From Sapria himalayana (Eukaryota > Streptophyta > Magnoliopsida > Malpighiales > Rafflesiaceae), in NCBI GenBank assembly GCA_029783825.1, contig JAREIK010004330.1:1-64000 (forward strand): a stretch of 64,000 bases of DNA, in the 5' to 3' direction. A model generated the notes under the pieces. The model was given only the letters and a program-made list of their open reading frames with translations. It was not told the DNA's origin and did not search any database. Positions within the stretch are counted from its first letter, which is position 1. Each line of letters opens with the position of its first letter. A program made the translations under genes and the position numbers. This document shows, piece after piece, positions 1-14,100 of this stretch.

Positions 1-365
1 GCGAGGCGAGAGATTTTTTGCGAGGCGAGAGATTTATTGCGAGGCGAGAGATTTTTTGTGAGGCGAGAGATTTTTGTGAGGCGAGGCGAGGCGAGAGATT
101 TTTTGTGAGGAGGCGAGGCGAGAGATTTTTTGTGAGGCGAGGCGGGCGAGAGATATTTTTTGTGAGCGAGCGAGGCGAGAGATTTTTTGTGAGGCGAGGC
201 GAGGCGAGAGATTTTTTGCGAGGCGAGAGATTTATTGCGAGGCGAGAGATTTATTGCGAGGCGAGGCGAGGCGAGAGATTTTTTGTGAGGCGAGAGATTT
301 TTTTGTGAGGCGAGGCGAGAGATTTTTTGTGAGGCGAGGCGAGGCGAGGCGAGAGATTTTTGTGA
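1..365. repeat. CpG-rich minisatellite, about 19-bp core with GGCGA expansions
   Basis: The tract is built from a core of about 19 bp reading CGAGGCGAGAGATTTTTTG. Variants have TTTATT for TTTTTT and TGTGAG for TGCGAG, and the pentamer GGCGA is inserted 1-4 extra times between cores. It runs off the left edge of the window, so its full length is unknown. It ends inside a satellite monomer: from about 366 the sequence is the normal monomer segment around 'ttttataagct'. It is the only strongly CpG-containing block here, in sharp contrast to the A+T-rich surroundings. The open frame through it (18-308) is an artefact of repeat units that lack stop codons. Function unknown. Confidence 0.93.
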
Positions 366-3300
366 TTTTTATAAGCTATCTATTTTTTTGATGAAAATAT
401 TTTAATAAATTATTTTTTAACTCATTATTTATTTTATAATTAATATATATATATATATAAACAATAAAAATTAATTTTTTAAATTATATGAAAGAATAAA
501 AAATGTGATTTTTAATTATTATTTAGGGTATACCGGTTTAAAGGATTATCCATATAGGGGTATCGTAATTTTGTAGTTTAGTGATTTAAGTGCTTAGAAA
601 TTTAGTGTGTATAGATTTTTATTTAAACAATGAAATAACAAAAAAATTAATTTTATTTTTTATTTTTTGACATTTTAAAATGTATAATCTTTTAAAATAT
701 CATAATTTTGAATTTTTTTCAAAAGTGAATTTATATTTAGTTATAATAATATTTATATTTATATATCATAAATTCAATATAAACATTTTATTGAAATATT
801 CAAATAATGACCAAAAATAAATTAATAATCTATAATTAATAAGATAGATATCAATTAAAATATTAAAAAAACCTAAATGATTCAGAAGAAAAGCAAAATA
901 TATTACTATATAATAATTTTTGTTTGAAATTTGTTTTTAAAATGTATCTATATTTTCTTTTGATTAAAAAAATTATATAAATTATATTTGTTAACTCAAA
1001 TTATTTTTGTAATTAATATTATATAAAATATAGAAATAAATTATTAAAATCAATATTTAAAATTATAATGAAAAAAAATGACTTTTATTATTTATATTTA
1101 GGGTATACCGGTTTAATTTAAATTAGATCTATCTAACTAATAATTTATTTTGTAATTAAGTTTTCTATAAAAATAAACTGATACATAATTAAAAAAATGT
1201 AAATTAAACTAAATAAAAATTAAAATGAATTTATGATTTATTATTAATGTATACCATTTAATTGTTTAAGTATTTAAAGGTTTTGACATTTAGGAGTTTA
1301 GCGATTTATGTTTTTAGGCATTTATGGTTTATAGGTTTTATTTAAAAAATAAAATAACAAAAACAAATTTTGTAATTTTTTCTAATTTTCATAGGTCATG
1401 AACCATTGAAATAATAATATTTAATATTTTTTGAATGTGAATATAATATTTAGTTATAATAATATTATTAATTATATATCATATAAATTCAATATAAAAC
1501 AATTTTATTGCTAGATATTATAATAATGATCAAAAATTAAATTAAAAACTATTATAATAAGATAGATATTAATTAAAAATATTTACAAATTGAAATTGAT
1601 TCAAAATTAAAGTAAAATATATACCTTAATAATAATTTTTAATTTTAAATTTTTTACTTATTTTATAAGCATAAATACTTTTATTGATTAAAATAAATTA
1701 TTTAACTTATATTTCGCGCACGATCATATTTATTTAGTAATAAATATTTCTATAGAAATAAACTAATAAATAATTAAAATAAATAATTAAAATTATAATA
1801 ATAGAAATAAAAATTAGTTTTATTAATTATTAAGTAGTATATAGCAGTTTAATGGTTTATGTATTTAGGCATTACGAGGTTTTGGAGTTTACTGATTTAA
1901 CTGTGTATGCATTTAGTGGTTATAGGTTTTATTTAAAAAATAAATAAACAAAAATTTATTTTATTATTTTTTAATATTTTCAAATGTTATAACATTTGAA
2001 AATATAATAATTTTTAAATTTTTTTCAAAAGTGAATTCAATATTTAGTTATAATAATCATTATATTTATATATCATATAAATTCAATATAAATAATTTTA
2101 TTGATAAATATTCTAATAATGATCAAAAAATAAATTAATATCTATTATTAATAAGATAGATATCATTAAAATAATAATTACAAATCTAAATGATTCAGAA
2201 GGAGAGCAAATTATATTACTATATAATAAATTTTTTGTTTTTATATATTTTTTATTCTTTTATAAGTTTATCTATATTTTTTTGATGAAAAATAATTTAT
2301 ATAAATTATATTTGTTTAACTCATAATTTTATTTTTTAATTAATATTTATATAAAAATAAACAATAAATAATTAAAATGAATATTTAAAATTATAATGAA
2401 AAAAATAATATTAAGATTTTATTATTTATTATTAAAGTTACCGGTTTAAAAGGATTATTATTTACTATTTAGGATTTTAAGATTTAGGAGTTATTGAATT
2501 AAATGTTTAGGCATTTTGTGGTTTATATGTTTTATTTAAACATGAATATCAAAAAAAAATATTTTTTTTATTTTTTCACATTTTCAAAGGTTATAACTTT
2601 AAAAATATAATAATTTTTAAAATTTTTTTCAAAAGTGAATTCAAATATTTAGTAATAATATTCATTATATTAAATATCCTATAATTCAATATAACAATTT
2701 TATGAAAAATTCTAATAATGGATCAAAAAAAAATTAATAATCTTTATTAATAAGATAGATATGAATTAAATATAATTACAAAACCAATAATGATTCGGAA
2801 GCAAAGCAAATTATATTATTATATAATAATTTTTTGTTTCTAATATTTTTTTCTTTTAATAAGGTTAACTATATTTTTTTTTGATGAAAAATAATATTAT
2901 AATTATAATTGTATAACTCATAATTTATTTGTAATTAATATTTATATAAAAATAAACAAATAAATAATTAAAATGAATATTTAAATTATAATGAAAAAAA
3001 TAATATTAAGATTTATTATCTATTATTTAGGTTACCGGTTTAAAAGGATTATTATTTATTTATTTTGGATTTTGGAGATTTAGGAGTTATTGAATTAAGT
3101 GTTTTAGGCATTTTGTGGTTTATATGTTTTATTTAAACAATGAAATATCAAAAAAAATATTTTTTTTATTTTTTCACATTTTCAAAGTTTATAAACTTTA
3201 AAAATAAATAATTTTAAAATTTTTTTCAAAAGTGATTTAATATTTAGTTATAATATTCATTATATTTAAATATCATATAATTTCAATATAAACAATTTTA

Positions 3301-4161
3301 TTGATAATATTCTAATAATGATCAAAAATAAATTAATAATCTATTATTAATAAGATAGATATGAATTAAAATTAATTACAAAACCAATAATGATTCAGAA
3401 GCAAAGCAAATTATATTATAATATAATAATTTTTAGTTTTTAATTTTTTTTTTCTTTAATAAGTTTAACTATATTTTTTTGTGAAAAATAATAATTATAA
3501 ATTATTATTGTATAACTCAATTTATTTTGTAATTAATATTTATATAAAAATAAACAAATAAATAATTAAATTAATATTTAAAATTATAATGAAAAAATAA
3601 AATGAGATTTATTGTTTATTATTTAAGATATATCTGATTAAAAAAATTATCTATTTAGAGTTTTCAAGATTTAGAAGTTATTCATTTAAGTATTTAGGCA
3701 TTTAGTGGTTTATAGGTTTTATTTAAATAATGAAATAACAAATAAATTATTTTTGATATTTTTCAAATTTTCAAAGAACCTTTGAAAATATAATAATTTT
3801 AAAATTTTTTAAAAATGTGAATACAATATTTAGTAATAATCATTATTATAACAATATATAATATAAACTAAATATAAACAATTTTATTGATAGATATTAT
3901 ATCAATTATCTAAAATAAATTAAGCTATTATTAATATGATAGATATAAATTTAAATTTAATTACAAAAACTAAAATGATTAAAAATCAAAGTAAATTTAT
4001 TACTAAATAATAATTTTTTTTTAGTTTTTGCCTCATTTTATAAGTTAATAAAATTTTTTTTGATAAAAATAAATTATTTAAATTATATTTGTATCACTCA
4101 TAATTTATTTTGTAATTAATATTTCAATAAATTATTTAAATTATATTTTAAGGTTTACGAG

Positions 4162-4249
4162 TTTAAAGGTTTAAGTATTTAGGGGCTTCGGGGTTTAGAA
4201 GTTTAAAGATTTATGTGTTTAGGAATTTAATGGTTTATAAGTTTTATTT
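4162..4249 (+). repeat. Octamer block of an E-type monomer (11 units)
   Basis: Eleven consecutive 8-bp units in perfect register. They start TTTAAAGG, TTTAAGTA and end TTTATAAG, TTTTATTT. The equivalent E-type monomer at 11127-11182 has seven units: the first four and last three match, and exactly four octamers (32 bp) are missing between them. Each unit starts with TTT or a close variant and is enriched for G in its second half, resembling a degenerate G-rich telomeric repeat but with an 8-bp instead of a 7-bp period. Confidence 0.88.
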
Positions 4250-5889
4250 AAACAATGATATAACAAAAAATTTATTTTTGTTATTTTTTCTAATTTGTTA
4301 TGTTTATAACCTTTGAAAATATAACAATTTTTAAATTTTTTTTTAATTGTGAATATTATATTTAGTTTTGATAATATTAATAATTATATATCATATAAAT
4401 TCAATATAAAAATTTATATTGATAGATATTATATTAATGAACAAAAAATAAATTAATAAAGTATTATAAATAAGATAGATATTATTTAAAATATATTTTC
4501 AAAACCTAAATTTATTCAAAATCATAGTAAAATAAATTACTAAATAATAATGTTTTTGATGTTTTGCTTCTTCTTATAAGTTTATATTTGTTGTTCTTAA
4601 AACTATATTATTTAAATTATATTTTTCTTCCTCATAATATATTTTGTAATTTATAATTCTATAAAAATAAACAAAAAATAATTAAAATGATTATTTAAAA
4701 TTATAATGAATACAAATAAAAGTGAGATATTTATATATTATTCAGGATATACAGTTTTAATGGTTTATGTATTTTGGTGTTTTGGGGTTTAGTGATTTAT
4801 AGTTTTTATTTAAAGATTGAAAAAAACAAATTATTTAATTTTTTGTTTTTTAATCTTTGAAAGTTATAACCTTTGAAAATATAATAATTTTAATTTTTTT
4901 TTAAATGTGAATATAATATTTAGTTATAATAAGCTTAATAATTACATATAATGTAAACTCAAATAAATAATTTTATTATTAGATATTATAATAATGATCA
5001 ATAAATAATTAATAAACTATTATTAAAAAGAATGATATAAATTAAAATATAAATGCAAAATCTAAAAGGATACAAAATCAAAATAAAATATTTTACTAAA
5101 TAATAAATTTTTGTTTTTAAAATTGTGCCTATTTTTATAAGGTTATATTTTTTTTGATGAAATATAAATTATTTAAATTATATTTGTCTTACTAATAATT
5201 TATTTTGTAATTAATATTTCTATAAAAATAAACTAAAAAATAATTAAAATATTAATTTAAAATTATACTGAATAAAAATTAAAATGAGATTTATGATTTA
5301 TTATTAATGCATACCAGTTTAATGGTTTTGAGATTTAAAATTTTTTAAAATGTGAATACAATATTTAGTTATAATATTATTAATAATCATACATCATATA
5401 AATTCAATATAAACAATTTTATTGATTATTATTATAAAAATGATCAAAAATTAAATTAATAAACTATTAATAATAAGATATATTAATTAAAAAATATTTA
5501 CAAAACCCAAATTGATTCAAAATTAAACTAAAAATATTATTGGATAATAATTTTTAATTTTTAAATTTTTACTTCTTTTATAAGGGTTAATATTTTTTTT
5601 ATTAAAAATAAATTATTTAAATTATATTTGTCGGACTCAAAATTTATTTTGTAAAAAAAATTTATATAAAAATAAATTAATAAATAATTAAAATGAATAT
5701 TTAAAATTATAATAAATTGAAATAAAAATTAGATTTCTTAATTATTAAGTAGTATGTAGCGGTTTAATGGTTTATGTATTTTGGCATTACGGCTTTAGAA
5801 GTTTGCTAATTTAACTATGTAGGCATTTAGTGGTTTATAGGTTTTATTTAAAAATTAAAATAACAAAATATTTATTTTTATTTTTTTTT

Positions 5890-5927
5890 TTTATATTTTC
5901 AAAGGTTATAACCTTTGAAAATATAAA
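5890..5927. repeat. 38-bp perfect palindrome inside a C-type monomer
   Basis: The core is TTTTCAAAGGTTA followed directly by its reverse complement (26 bp, 5896-5921). Symmetry extends six further bases on each side to give a 38-bp perfect palindrome with no spacer. The same position in most other monomers holds a perfect or slightly broken version. It lies about 60 bp downstream of the octamer block. It could extrude as a cruciform or bind a dimeric protein; neither is shown here. Confidence 0.92.
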
Positions 5928-8202
5928 TTTTTAAATTTTTTTCAAATGTGAATTCAATATTTAGTTATAATAATCATTATATTTATATATCATCTAAATT
6001 CAATATAAACAATATTATTGATAAATATTCTAATAATGATCAAAAAATAAATTAATAATCTATTATTAATAAGATAGATATCAATTAAAATATAATTAAA
6101 AAACCTAAAATGATTCAAAGCAAAGCAAAATATATTACTATATAATAATTTTTTGATTTTAATTTTTTTTTCTTTTAAAAAGTTTATGTATATTTTTTTG
6201 ATGAAAAATAATTTATATAAATTATATTTGTCTAGCTCATAATTTATTCTATAATTAATATATTTATAAAAATAAACAAATAAATATTAAAATGAATATT
6301 TAAAATTATAATGAAAAAAATGAGATTTTTATTTATTATTTAGGGATACTAGTTTAATTTAAATTAGATATTTTTCACAAATAATTTATTTTGTAATTAT
6401 ATTTCTATAAAAATAAACTGATAAATATTAAAATAAAAATTTAAAATTATACTAAATAAAAATTAAAATGAGCTTTATTATTTATTATTTGTATTTACCA
6501 GTTTAATGGTTTAAGTATTTAGTGGTTTTGTCATTTAGAAGTTTAGCGATTTATGTTTTTTAGGGTTTTAGTGGTTTATACGTTTTATTTAAAAAAATAA
6601 AATATCAAAAAAAATTTCTATAATTTTTTCTCATTTTCATAGGTTATAAACATTGAAAATATAATAATATTTAAAATTTTTTGAAATGGCAATAAAATAT
6701 TTAGTTATAATAATATTAATGTATATATCATATAAATTCAATATAACAAATTTTATTGATATATATTATAATAATGATCAAAATTAAATTTATAAACTAT
6801 TGATATTAAGATAAATATTAATTAAAAAATAATTACAAAACCCAAATTGATTTAAAATTATCGTAAAATATATTTCTGGATAACAATTTTTAATTTTTAA
6901 ATTTTTACTTCTTTTATAAGCATATATATTTTTTTTAATTATATTTGTCGCACTCATAATTTAATTTGTAATAAATATTTTATAAAAATAAACTAATAAA
7001 TAATTAAAATGAATATTTAAAATTATAATAAATAGAATTAAAAATTAGATTTATTAATTATTAAGTAGTATATAGCGGTTTAATGGTTTGTGTATTTTGC
7101 CATTACGGGTTTTAGGAGTTTACTGATTTAATTGTGCATGCATTTAGTGGTTTATAGGTGTTATTTAAAAAAATATCAAAAAATTTATTTTTTTTTATTT
7201 TGATATTTTCTAATGTTATAACCTTTGAAAATATAATAATTTTTAAATTTTTTTCAAAAGTGAATACAATATTTAGTTATATTAATCATTTTATTTATAT
7301 ATCATATAAATTCAATATAAATAATTTTATTGATAAATATTCTAATAATGATCAAAAAAAACAATTAATAATCTATTATTAATAAGATATATATCAATTA
7401 AAATATAATTACAAAACCTAAAATGATTTAGAAGAAAAGCAAAATATATTACTATATAATAATTTTTGTTTTGAAATTTTTTTTTCTTTTAAAAGTTTAT
7501 CAATAATTTTTTGATGAAAAAAAATTTATATAACTTATATTTGTCTAACCTAATTTATTTTGTAATTAATATTTATGGATTAATAAATAGATAAATAATT
7601 AAAATGAATATTTAAAATTATAATAAAAAAATGAAATTTATTATTTATTATTTAGGGTATACCGGTTTAAAATGATAATCTATTTGGGGTTTTCGAGATT
7701 TAGGAGTTATTGATTTAAGAATTTAGGCATTTAGTGGTTTATAGAATTTATTTAAACAATGAAATAACAAAAAATATATTTTTTATTTTTTCACATTTTC
7801 AAAGGTTATAAAATTTGACAATATAATCATTGTAATTTTTATAATATAAACTAATTATAATAATTTTATTGTAGATATGATATCAATTATCAAAAAATAA
7901 ATTAATAAACTATTATTAATATGATAGATATAAATTAAAATATAATTACAAAACCTAAAATGATTCGAAATCAATGTAAAATTTATTACTAAATAATAAT
8001 ATTTTGTTTTTAAATTTTTACTTCTTTTTATAAGATTATATTTTTTTTTATTAAAAGTAAATTCTTAATAATATATTTGTCTGACTAATTATTTATTTTG
8101 TAATTAATATTTATATAAAAAATAAACTAATAAATATTTAAAATTAATATTTAAAATTATAATGAATACAAATTAAAATGGGATTTAAGATTGATTATTG
8201 GT

Positions 8203-8778
8203 GTATATTTAATTTATTTTTTGATAATCTGTTTGTATTAACAAATATTTTTTATTTTTTAATATTTTGATGTAAGTGTAGGAAAGGAAATATTAAGAGG
8301 CCGGGGATGCAGCAGTAGCACAATAATGGAGGTCTTGCTGACCAGACAGCGGGCCAAAATTGGAGTAGAGCTTGACCCGTCTCATGATCCGACACGCTTC
8401 GGTTAAATTAACTGAGAGAAATTTTAATATAAAATGTTTTATAATTTTATTTTTTGGTGGCTGTTTTTGGACCTGTGGAACTGTTCATCATCTCTCTCTC
8501 TTCTCTCTGTTTGATTTATCATGACTATTCTGTGTGCTACATACTGTAAGACATTTCTGTTGCTTTAATCTATAACACAAAAGCCTTTTCTGGTGGATTT
8601 AGTTAGTTGTACTGATTGACTAGCGAACCACATTATTTTGTTCGTTTATTTCTCATTTTTTGATTCTATCATGGATGGTTGCTGAATTGGGATATATATA
8701 TTGCTTATTTTCTGTTGTTTTTGTATCTCAATCTCACTACCGTTGAAGCACAATTGGCCAACAATTATATTTGGTATA
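8203..8778. other. Non-satellite insert, copy 1, with GTATA on both sides
   Basis: A 566-bp sequence of mixed composition (8208-8773) interrupts a monomer exactly at its header. The pentamer GTATA occurs directly left (8203-8207) and right (8774-8778), as expected of a 5-bp target-site duplication. The interior includes a G+C-richer part with 'cttgacccgtctcatgatccg', a CT-rich stretch near 8494-8508 and T-rich ends. It has no convincing open frame and I do not recognise it. A second copy at 29792-30365 has the same boundaries. It could be a captured gene fragment, a non-autonomous element or a solo LTR, though TG...CA ends are not visible. Confidence 0.8.
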
Positions 8779-9860
8779 CCGGTTTAATGAATCGATTATT
8801 TAGAAGTTTTATTGTTTAGGAGATTAGCAATTTATGTTTTTAGGCATTTAGTGGTATATAGGTTTTATTTATATAATAAAAATAATTTTTTTTTTGATTT
8901 TTTTAGATTTTCAAAGGTTATAACCTTTAAAAATAAAATAATTTTTAAAATCATTTGAAATGTGAATACCATGTATAATTATATTAATCTTATTAATTAT
9001 ATATCATATAAATTCAATATAAATAATTTTAATGATAGATATTATAATAATGATCAAAAATTAAATTAATAAATTATTATTAATAATATAAATATTAATT
9101 AAATTATATTTACATAACACAAAATGATTCAAAATAAAATAAAATATATAACTAAATAATAATATTTATTTTTAAAATTTTTCCTTCTTTTTATAAGCTT
9201 ATTTTTTTTATGATGAAAAATAAATTATAGAAATAATATTTGTCTCACTCAAAATTTATTTTGTAATTAATTTTTCTAAAAATTAAAATATAAATAATTA
9301 AAATGAATATTTAAAATTATATAAAATAGAAATAAAAATGAGATTTATTATTTATTAAGTAGTATATAGCTGTTATAAGGTTTATGTATTGAGGGGTTTC
9401 GGGTTTTATGAGCTACTAATTTATGTAAGTAAACATTTAGTGGTCTATAGGTTTTATTTAAAAATGAAATAACAAAAAATTTATTTTTTGTATTCTTTCT
9501 CATTTTTTAAGATTATAACCTTTGAAAATATAATAATTTTTAATTTTTTTTTCAAAAGTGAATACAATATTTATTTATAATAATCATAATAATTATATAT
9601 CATATATATTCAATATAAACAATTTAATTGATATATATACTAATAATTATCAAAAAATAAATTAAAATTCTATTAAGAATAAGATTGATATTACTTAAAA
9701 TATAATATCAAAACCTAAAATGATTCAAAAGCAAAGCAAAATATATTACTTAAAATAATTATTTGTTTTAAATTTTTATTCTTTTTATAAGCTTATCTAT
9801 TTTTTGATGAAAAATTATTTTTATAAATTATATTTTTAACTCATAATTTATTTTATAATT

Positions 9861-9905
<45 letters not shown>

Positions 9906-11126
9906 ACTTAACAATCAAAATGAATTTTTTAAATTATAATTTAAACAAATAAAAATGAGATTTATTAATTATTATTTAGGGTATACCGGTTTAAAGGATT
10001 ATCTATATAGGGGTATCGAAATTTTGTCGTTTAGTGATTTAAGTGTTTAGGCATTTAGTGATTCATAGGTTTTTTATTTAAACAATGAAATAACAAAAAA
10101 TATATATTTTTTTATTTTTTCACATGTTCAAAGGTTATAATCTTTGAAAATATAAAATTGTAAAACTTTTTTCAAAAGTGAATACAATATTTAGTTATAA
10201 TAATTATTAAATTTATATATCATATAAATTCAATATAAACATTTTTATTGATAAATATCATAATAATGATCAAAAAATAATTTAATAATCTATTATTAAT
10301 AAGTTAGATATCAATTAAAATATAATTACAAAACTTAAAATGATTCAGAAACAAAGCAAAATATATTACTATATAATATTTTTTTGTTTTTAATTTTTTT
10401 TTCTTTTATTAAGTTTATATATATTTTTTTTTGTTGAAAAATAATTTATATAAATTATATTTATATAACTTATAATATATTTTGTAATTAATATTTATAT
10501 AAAAATAAACAAATAAATAATTAAAATGAATATTTAAAATTATAATGAAAAAAAATAAAAATGAGATTTATTATTTCTTATTTAGGATATACATGTTTAA
10601 AAATTTATCTATTTAAGGTTTTCAAGATTTAGAAGTTATTGATTTAAGTATTTAGGCATTTAATGGTTTATAGGTTTTATTCAAACAATGAAATAACAAA
10701 AAATTTATTTTTGATATTTTTTCAAGTTTTCAATGGTTATGACATTTGAAAATATAATAATTTTAAAATTTTTTAAAAATGTGAATACAATATTTAGTAA
10801 TAATATATATTATAACTATATATAATATAAACTAAATATAAACAATTTTATTGATAGATATTATATCAATTATCAAAAAATAAAATAAGAAACTATTATT
10901 AATATGATAGATATAAATTATAGTATATTTAAAAACCTAAAATGATTCAAAATCAAAGTAAAATTTTTTACTAAATAATAATTTTTTTTTAGTTTTTGCA
11001 CATTTTATAAGCTTATATGTTTTTTTGATGAAAAATATATTATTTAAATTATATTTGTTTCACTAATAATTTATTTTATAATTAATATTTCTATAAATTA
11101 TTTAAATTATATTTAAGGTTTACGAA

Positions 11127-11182
11127 TTTAAAGGTTTAAGTATTTAGGGGCTTCGGGGTTTAATGGTTTATAAGTTTTATTT
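11127..11182 (+). repeat. Octamer block of an E-type monomer (7 units)
   Basis: Seven 8-bp units in register, from TTTAAAGG to TTTTATTT. Compared with the E-type block at 4162-4249 this one lacks exactly four internal octamers, and the flanks on both sides still align. Whole-unit loss is the expected outcome of slippage or unequal exchange acting on the octamer itself. Confidence 0.88.
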
Positions 11183-14100
11183 AAACAATGATATAGCAAA
11201 AAAAAATTATTTGTGTTATTTTTTCTCATTTTTGAAGGTTATAAACTTTGAAAATATATCAATTTTTAATTTTTTTTTATATGGGAATACTATATTTAGT
11301 TATCATAATATTAATAAATTTATATCATGTTAATTCAATATAAACAATTATATTGAAATATATTATATTAATAATCATAAAATAAATTAATAAACTATTA
11401 TTAAAAAGATAGATATTATTTTAAATATATTTGCAAAACGTAAATTTATTCAAAATCAAAGTAAAATATTTTACAAAATAATACTTTATTTGATGTTTAG
11501 CATTTTTTATAAGTTTATATTATTTGTTATTAAAAGTAAATTATTTAAATTATATTTGTCTTCCTCATAATTAATTTTTAATTTATAACTCTATAAAAAT
11601 AAACTAATAAATAATTAAAATAAAATTTTAAATTTATAAAGAATACAAATAAAATAGAGATTTATTATTTATTATTCAGGATATACAAGTTTAATGGTTT
11701 AAGTATTTAGGTGTTTTGTGGTTTAGTGATTTAAGTGTTTAGGCCTTAAGTTATTTATAGTTTTTATTTAAAGAATAAAAGAATAAAAAATTTAATTTTT
11801 TGATTTTTTTAAATTTTTGAAGGTTTTAACCTTTGAAAATATAATAATTTTTATATTTTTTAAAAGTGAATATAATATTTAGTTATAATATTCTTAATAA
11901 TTATATATAATGTAAACTTAATATAAATAATTTTATTAATAGATATTATAATAATGATCAAAAAAAAAGTAATAAACTATTATTAATAAGAATGATATAA
12001 ATTTAAATATAATTGCAAAAACTAAAATGATTCAAAATCAAAATAAAATATATTACAAAATAATAAAATTTTGTTTTTAAAATTTTGCCTATTTTTATAA
12101 GCATATATTTTTTTTTGATAAAAAAAATTATTTAAAATAGATCTGTCTCAATAATAATTTATTTTGTAATTAATATTTCTATAAAAATAAACTGAAAATT
12201 AATTAAAATAAAAATTTAAAATTACACTTAATAAAAATTAAAATGAGATTTATGATTTATTATTAATGTATACCAATTTAATAGTTTAAGTATTTAAAAG
12301 TTTTGTCATTTAGGAGTTTAGCGATTTATATTTTTAGGCATTTAGTGGTTTATAGGTTTTATTTAAACAATAAAATAACAAAAAAAAATTTGTAATTTTT
12401 TGTCATTTCATAGGTTATAACCTTTGAAAATATAATAATATTTAAAATTTTTTGAAATGTGAATACAATATTTAGTTATAATAATATTAATAATTATATA
12501 TAATATAAATTCAATATAAACCATTTTATTGATAAATATTTTAATTATGATCAAAAATTAAATTAATAAACTATTAATAATAAAATACATATTAATTAAA
12601 AAATATTTACAAAACCCAAATTGATTCAAAATTAAAGTAAAAAATATAACTGGATAATAATTTTTTATTTTAAAAATTTTACTTTTTTTATAAGCATATA
12701 TATTTTTTTGATTAAAAATAAATTATGTAAATTATATTTGTAGCACTCATAATTTATTTTGTAATAATATTTCTATAAATTAAACTTATAAATAATTAAA
12801 ATAAATATTTAAAATAATAATAAATTGAAATAAAAATTAAATTTCTTAATTATTAATAAGTATATTGCAGTTTAATGGTTTATTTATTTTGGCATTATGG
12901 GCATTAGGAGTTTACTGATTTTACTGTGTATGCATTTAGTGGTTTATAGGTTTTATTAAAAAATTAAAATATCAAATTATTAATTTTTTTATTTTTTTGA
13001 TATTTTCAAAGATTATAACAATTTAAAATATAATAATTTTTAAATAATATTATTGATAAATATTCTAAAAATGAACAAAAAATAAATTAATAATCTATTA
13101 TTAATAAGATAGATATCAATTAAAATATAATAAAAAAACCTAAAATGATTCAAAAGAAATCAAAATATATTACTATATAATAATTTGTTGTTTTGAAATT
13201 TTCTTTTCTTTTAAAAATTTTATCCATATTTTTTTGCTGAAAATTAATTTATATAAATTATATTTGTCTAACTCATAATTTATTTTTTAATTAATATTTA
13301 TATAAAAATAAACAAATAAATAATTAAAATGAATATTTAAAATTATAATGAAAAAAATAATATTGAGATTTATTTTTTATTATTTTCGGTATACCAGTTT
13401 AATATTTTAAGTATTTAGTAGGTTTTTTCGTTTATGACTTTATAGATTTATGTTTTTAGGCATTTAGTGATTTGTAGGTTTTATTTAAACAATGAAATAA
13501 CAAAAGAATTATTTTTTGATATTTTTTCACATTTTCAAAGGCCTTTGAAAATATAATATTTTTAAAATTTTTTAAAAATGTGAATACAATATTTAGAAAT
13601 ATTAATCATTATAATTATATATAATATAATCTAAATATAAACAATTTTATTGATAGATATGATATCAATTATCAAAAAATAAATTAATATGCTATTATTA
13701 ATTTGATAGATATAAATTAAAATATAATTCCAAAAAATATTCAAAATCCAAGTATAATTTATTACTAAATAATAATTTTTTTATAGTTTTTTCTTCTTTT
13801 TATAAGCTTATATTTTTTTTGATAAAAAATAATATTTTTAAATTATATTTGTATCACTCATAAGTTGTTTTGTAATTAATATTGTAATAAATTATTTAAA
13901 TTATATTTAAGGTTTACGAGTTTAAAGGTTTAAGTATTTAGGGGCTTTTGTCTTTAGGAGTTAAGAGGTTTAAGTGTTTATGCATTTAGTGGTTTATTAG
14001 TTTTATTTAAACAATGATATAACAAAAAATTTATTTTTATTATTTTTTTAATTTTTGAAGGTTATAACCTTTGCAAATATATTAATTTTTAAATTTTTTT

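Larger units (their letters stand above)
366..8207 (+). repeat. A+T-rich satellite array, block 1a
   Basis: Head-to-tail monomers of roughly 530-720 bp. Each has a header 'tttagggtataccggtttaa', then a block of octamers, then 'ataggttttatttaaacaatgaaataac', a palindrome centred on GGTTATAACC, and a body ending 'aataattaaaatgaatatttaaaattataatgaa'. By header I read subtypes A at about 530, X/B 1095, C 1815, D 2430 and 3030, D' 3620, E 4155, F 4735, truncated B 5300, C 5745, X/B 6335, C 7055 and D 7655. Monomers are clearly diverged from one another, with many 1-bp indels, so this is an old or weakly homogenised array. The 74-residue frame at 7158-7382 recurs in other monomers of the same subtype and simply reflects the repeat. 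Confidence 0.93.

Noticed and set aside
18..308. A 96-codon Arg/Glu-rich frame
   Set aside because: It is a translation of the 19-bp minisatellite, whose units lack stop codons; no evidence of coding.
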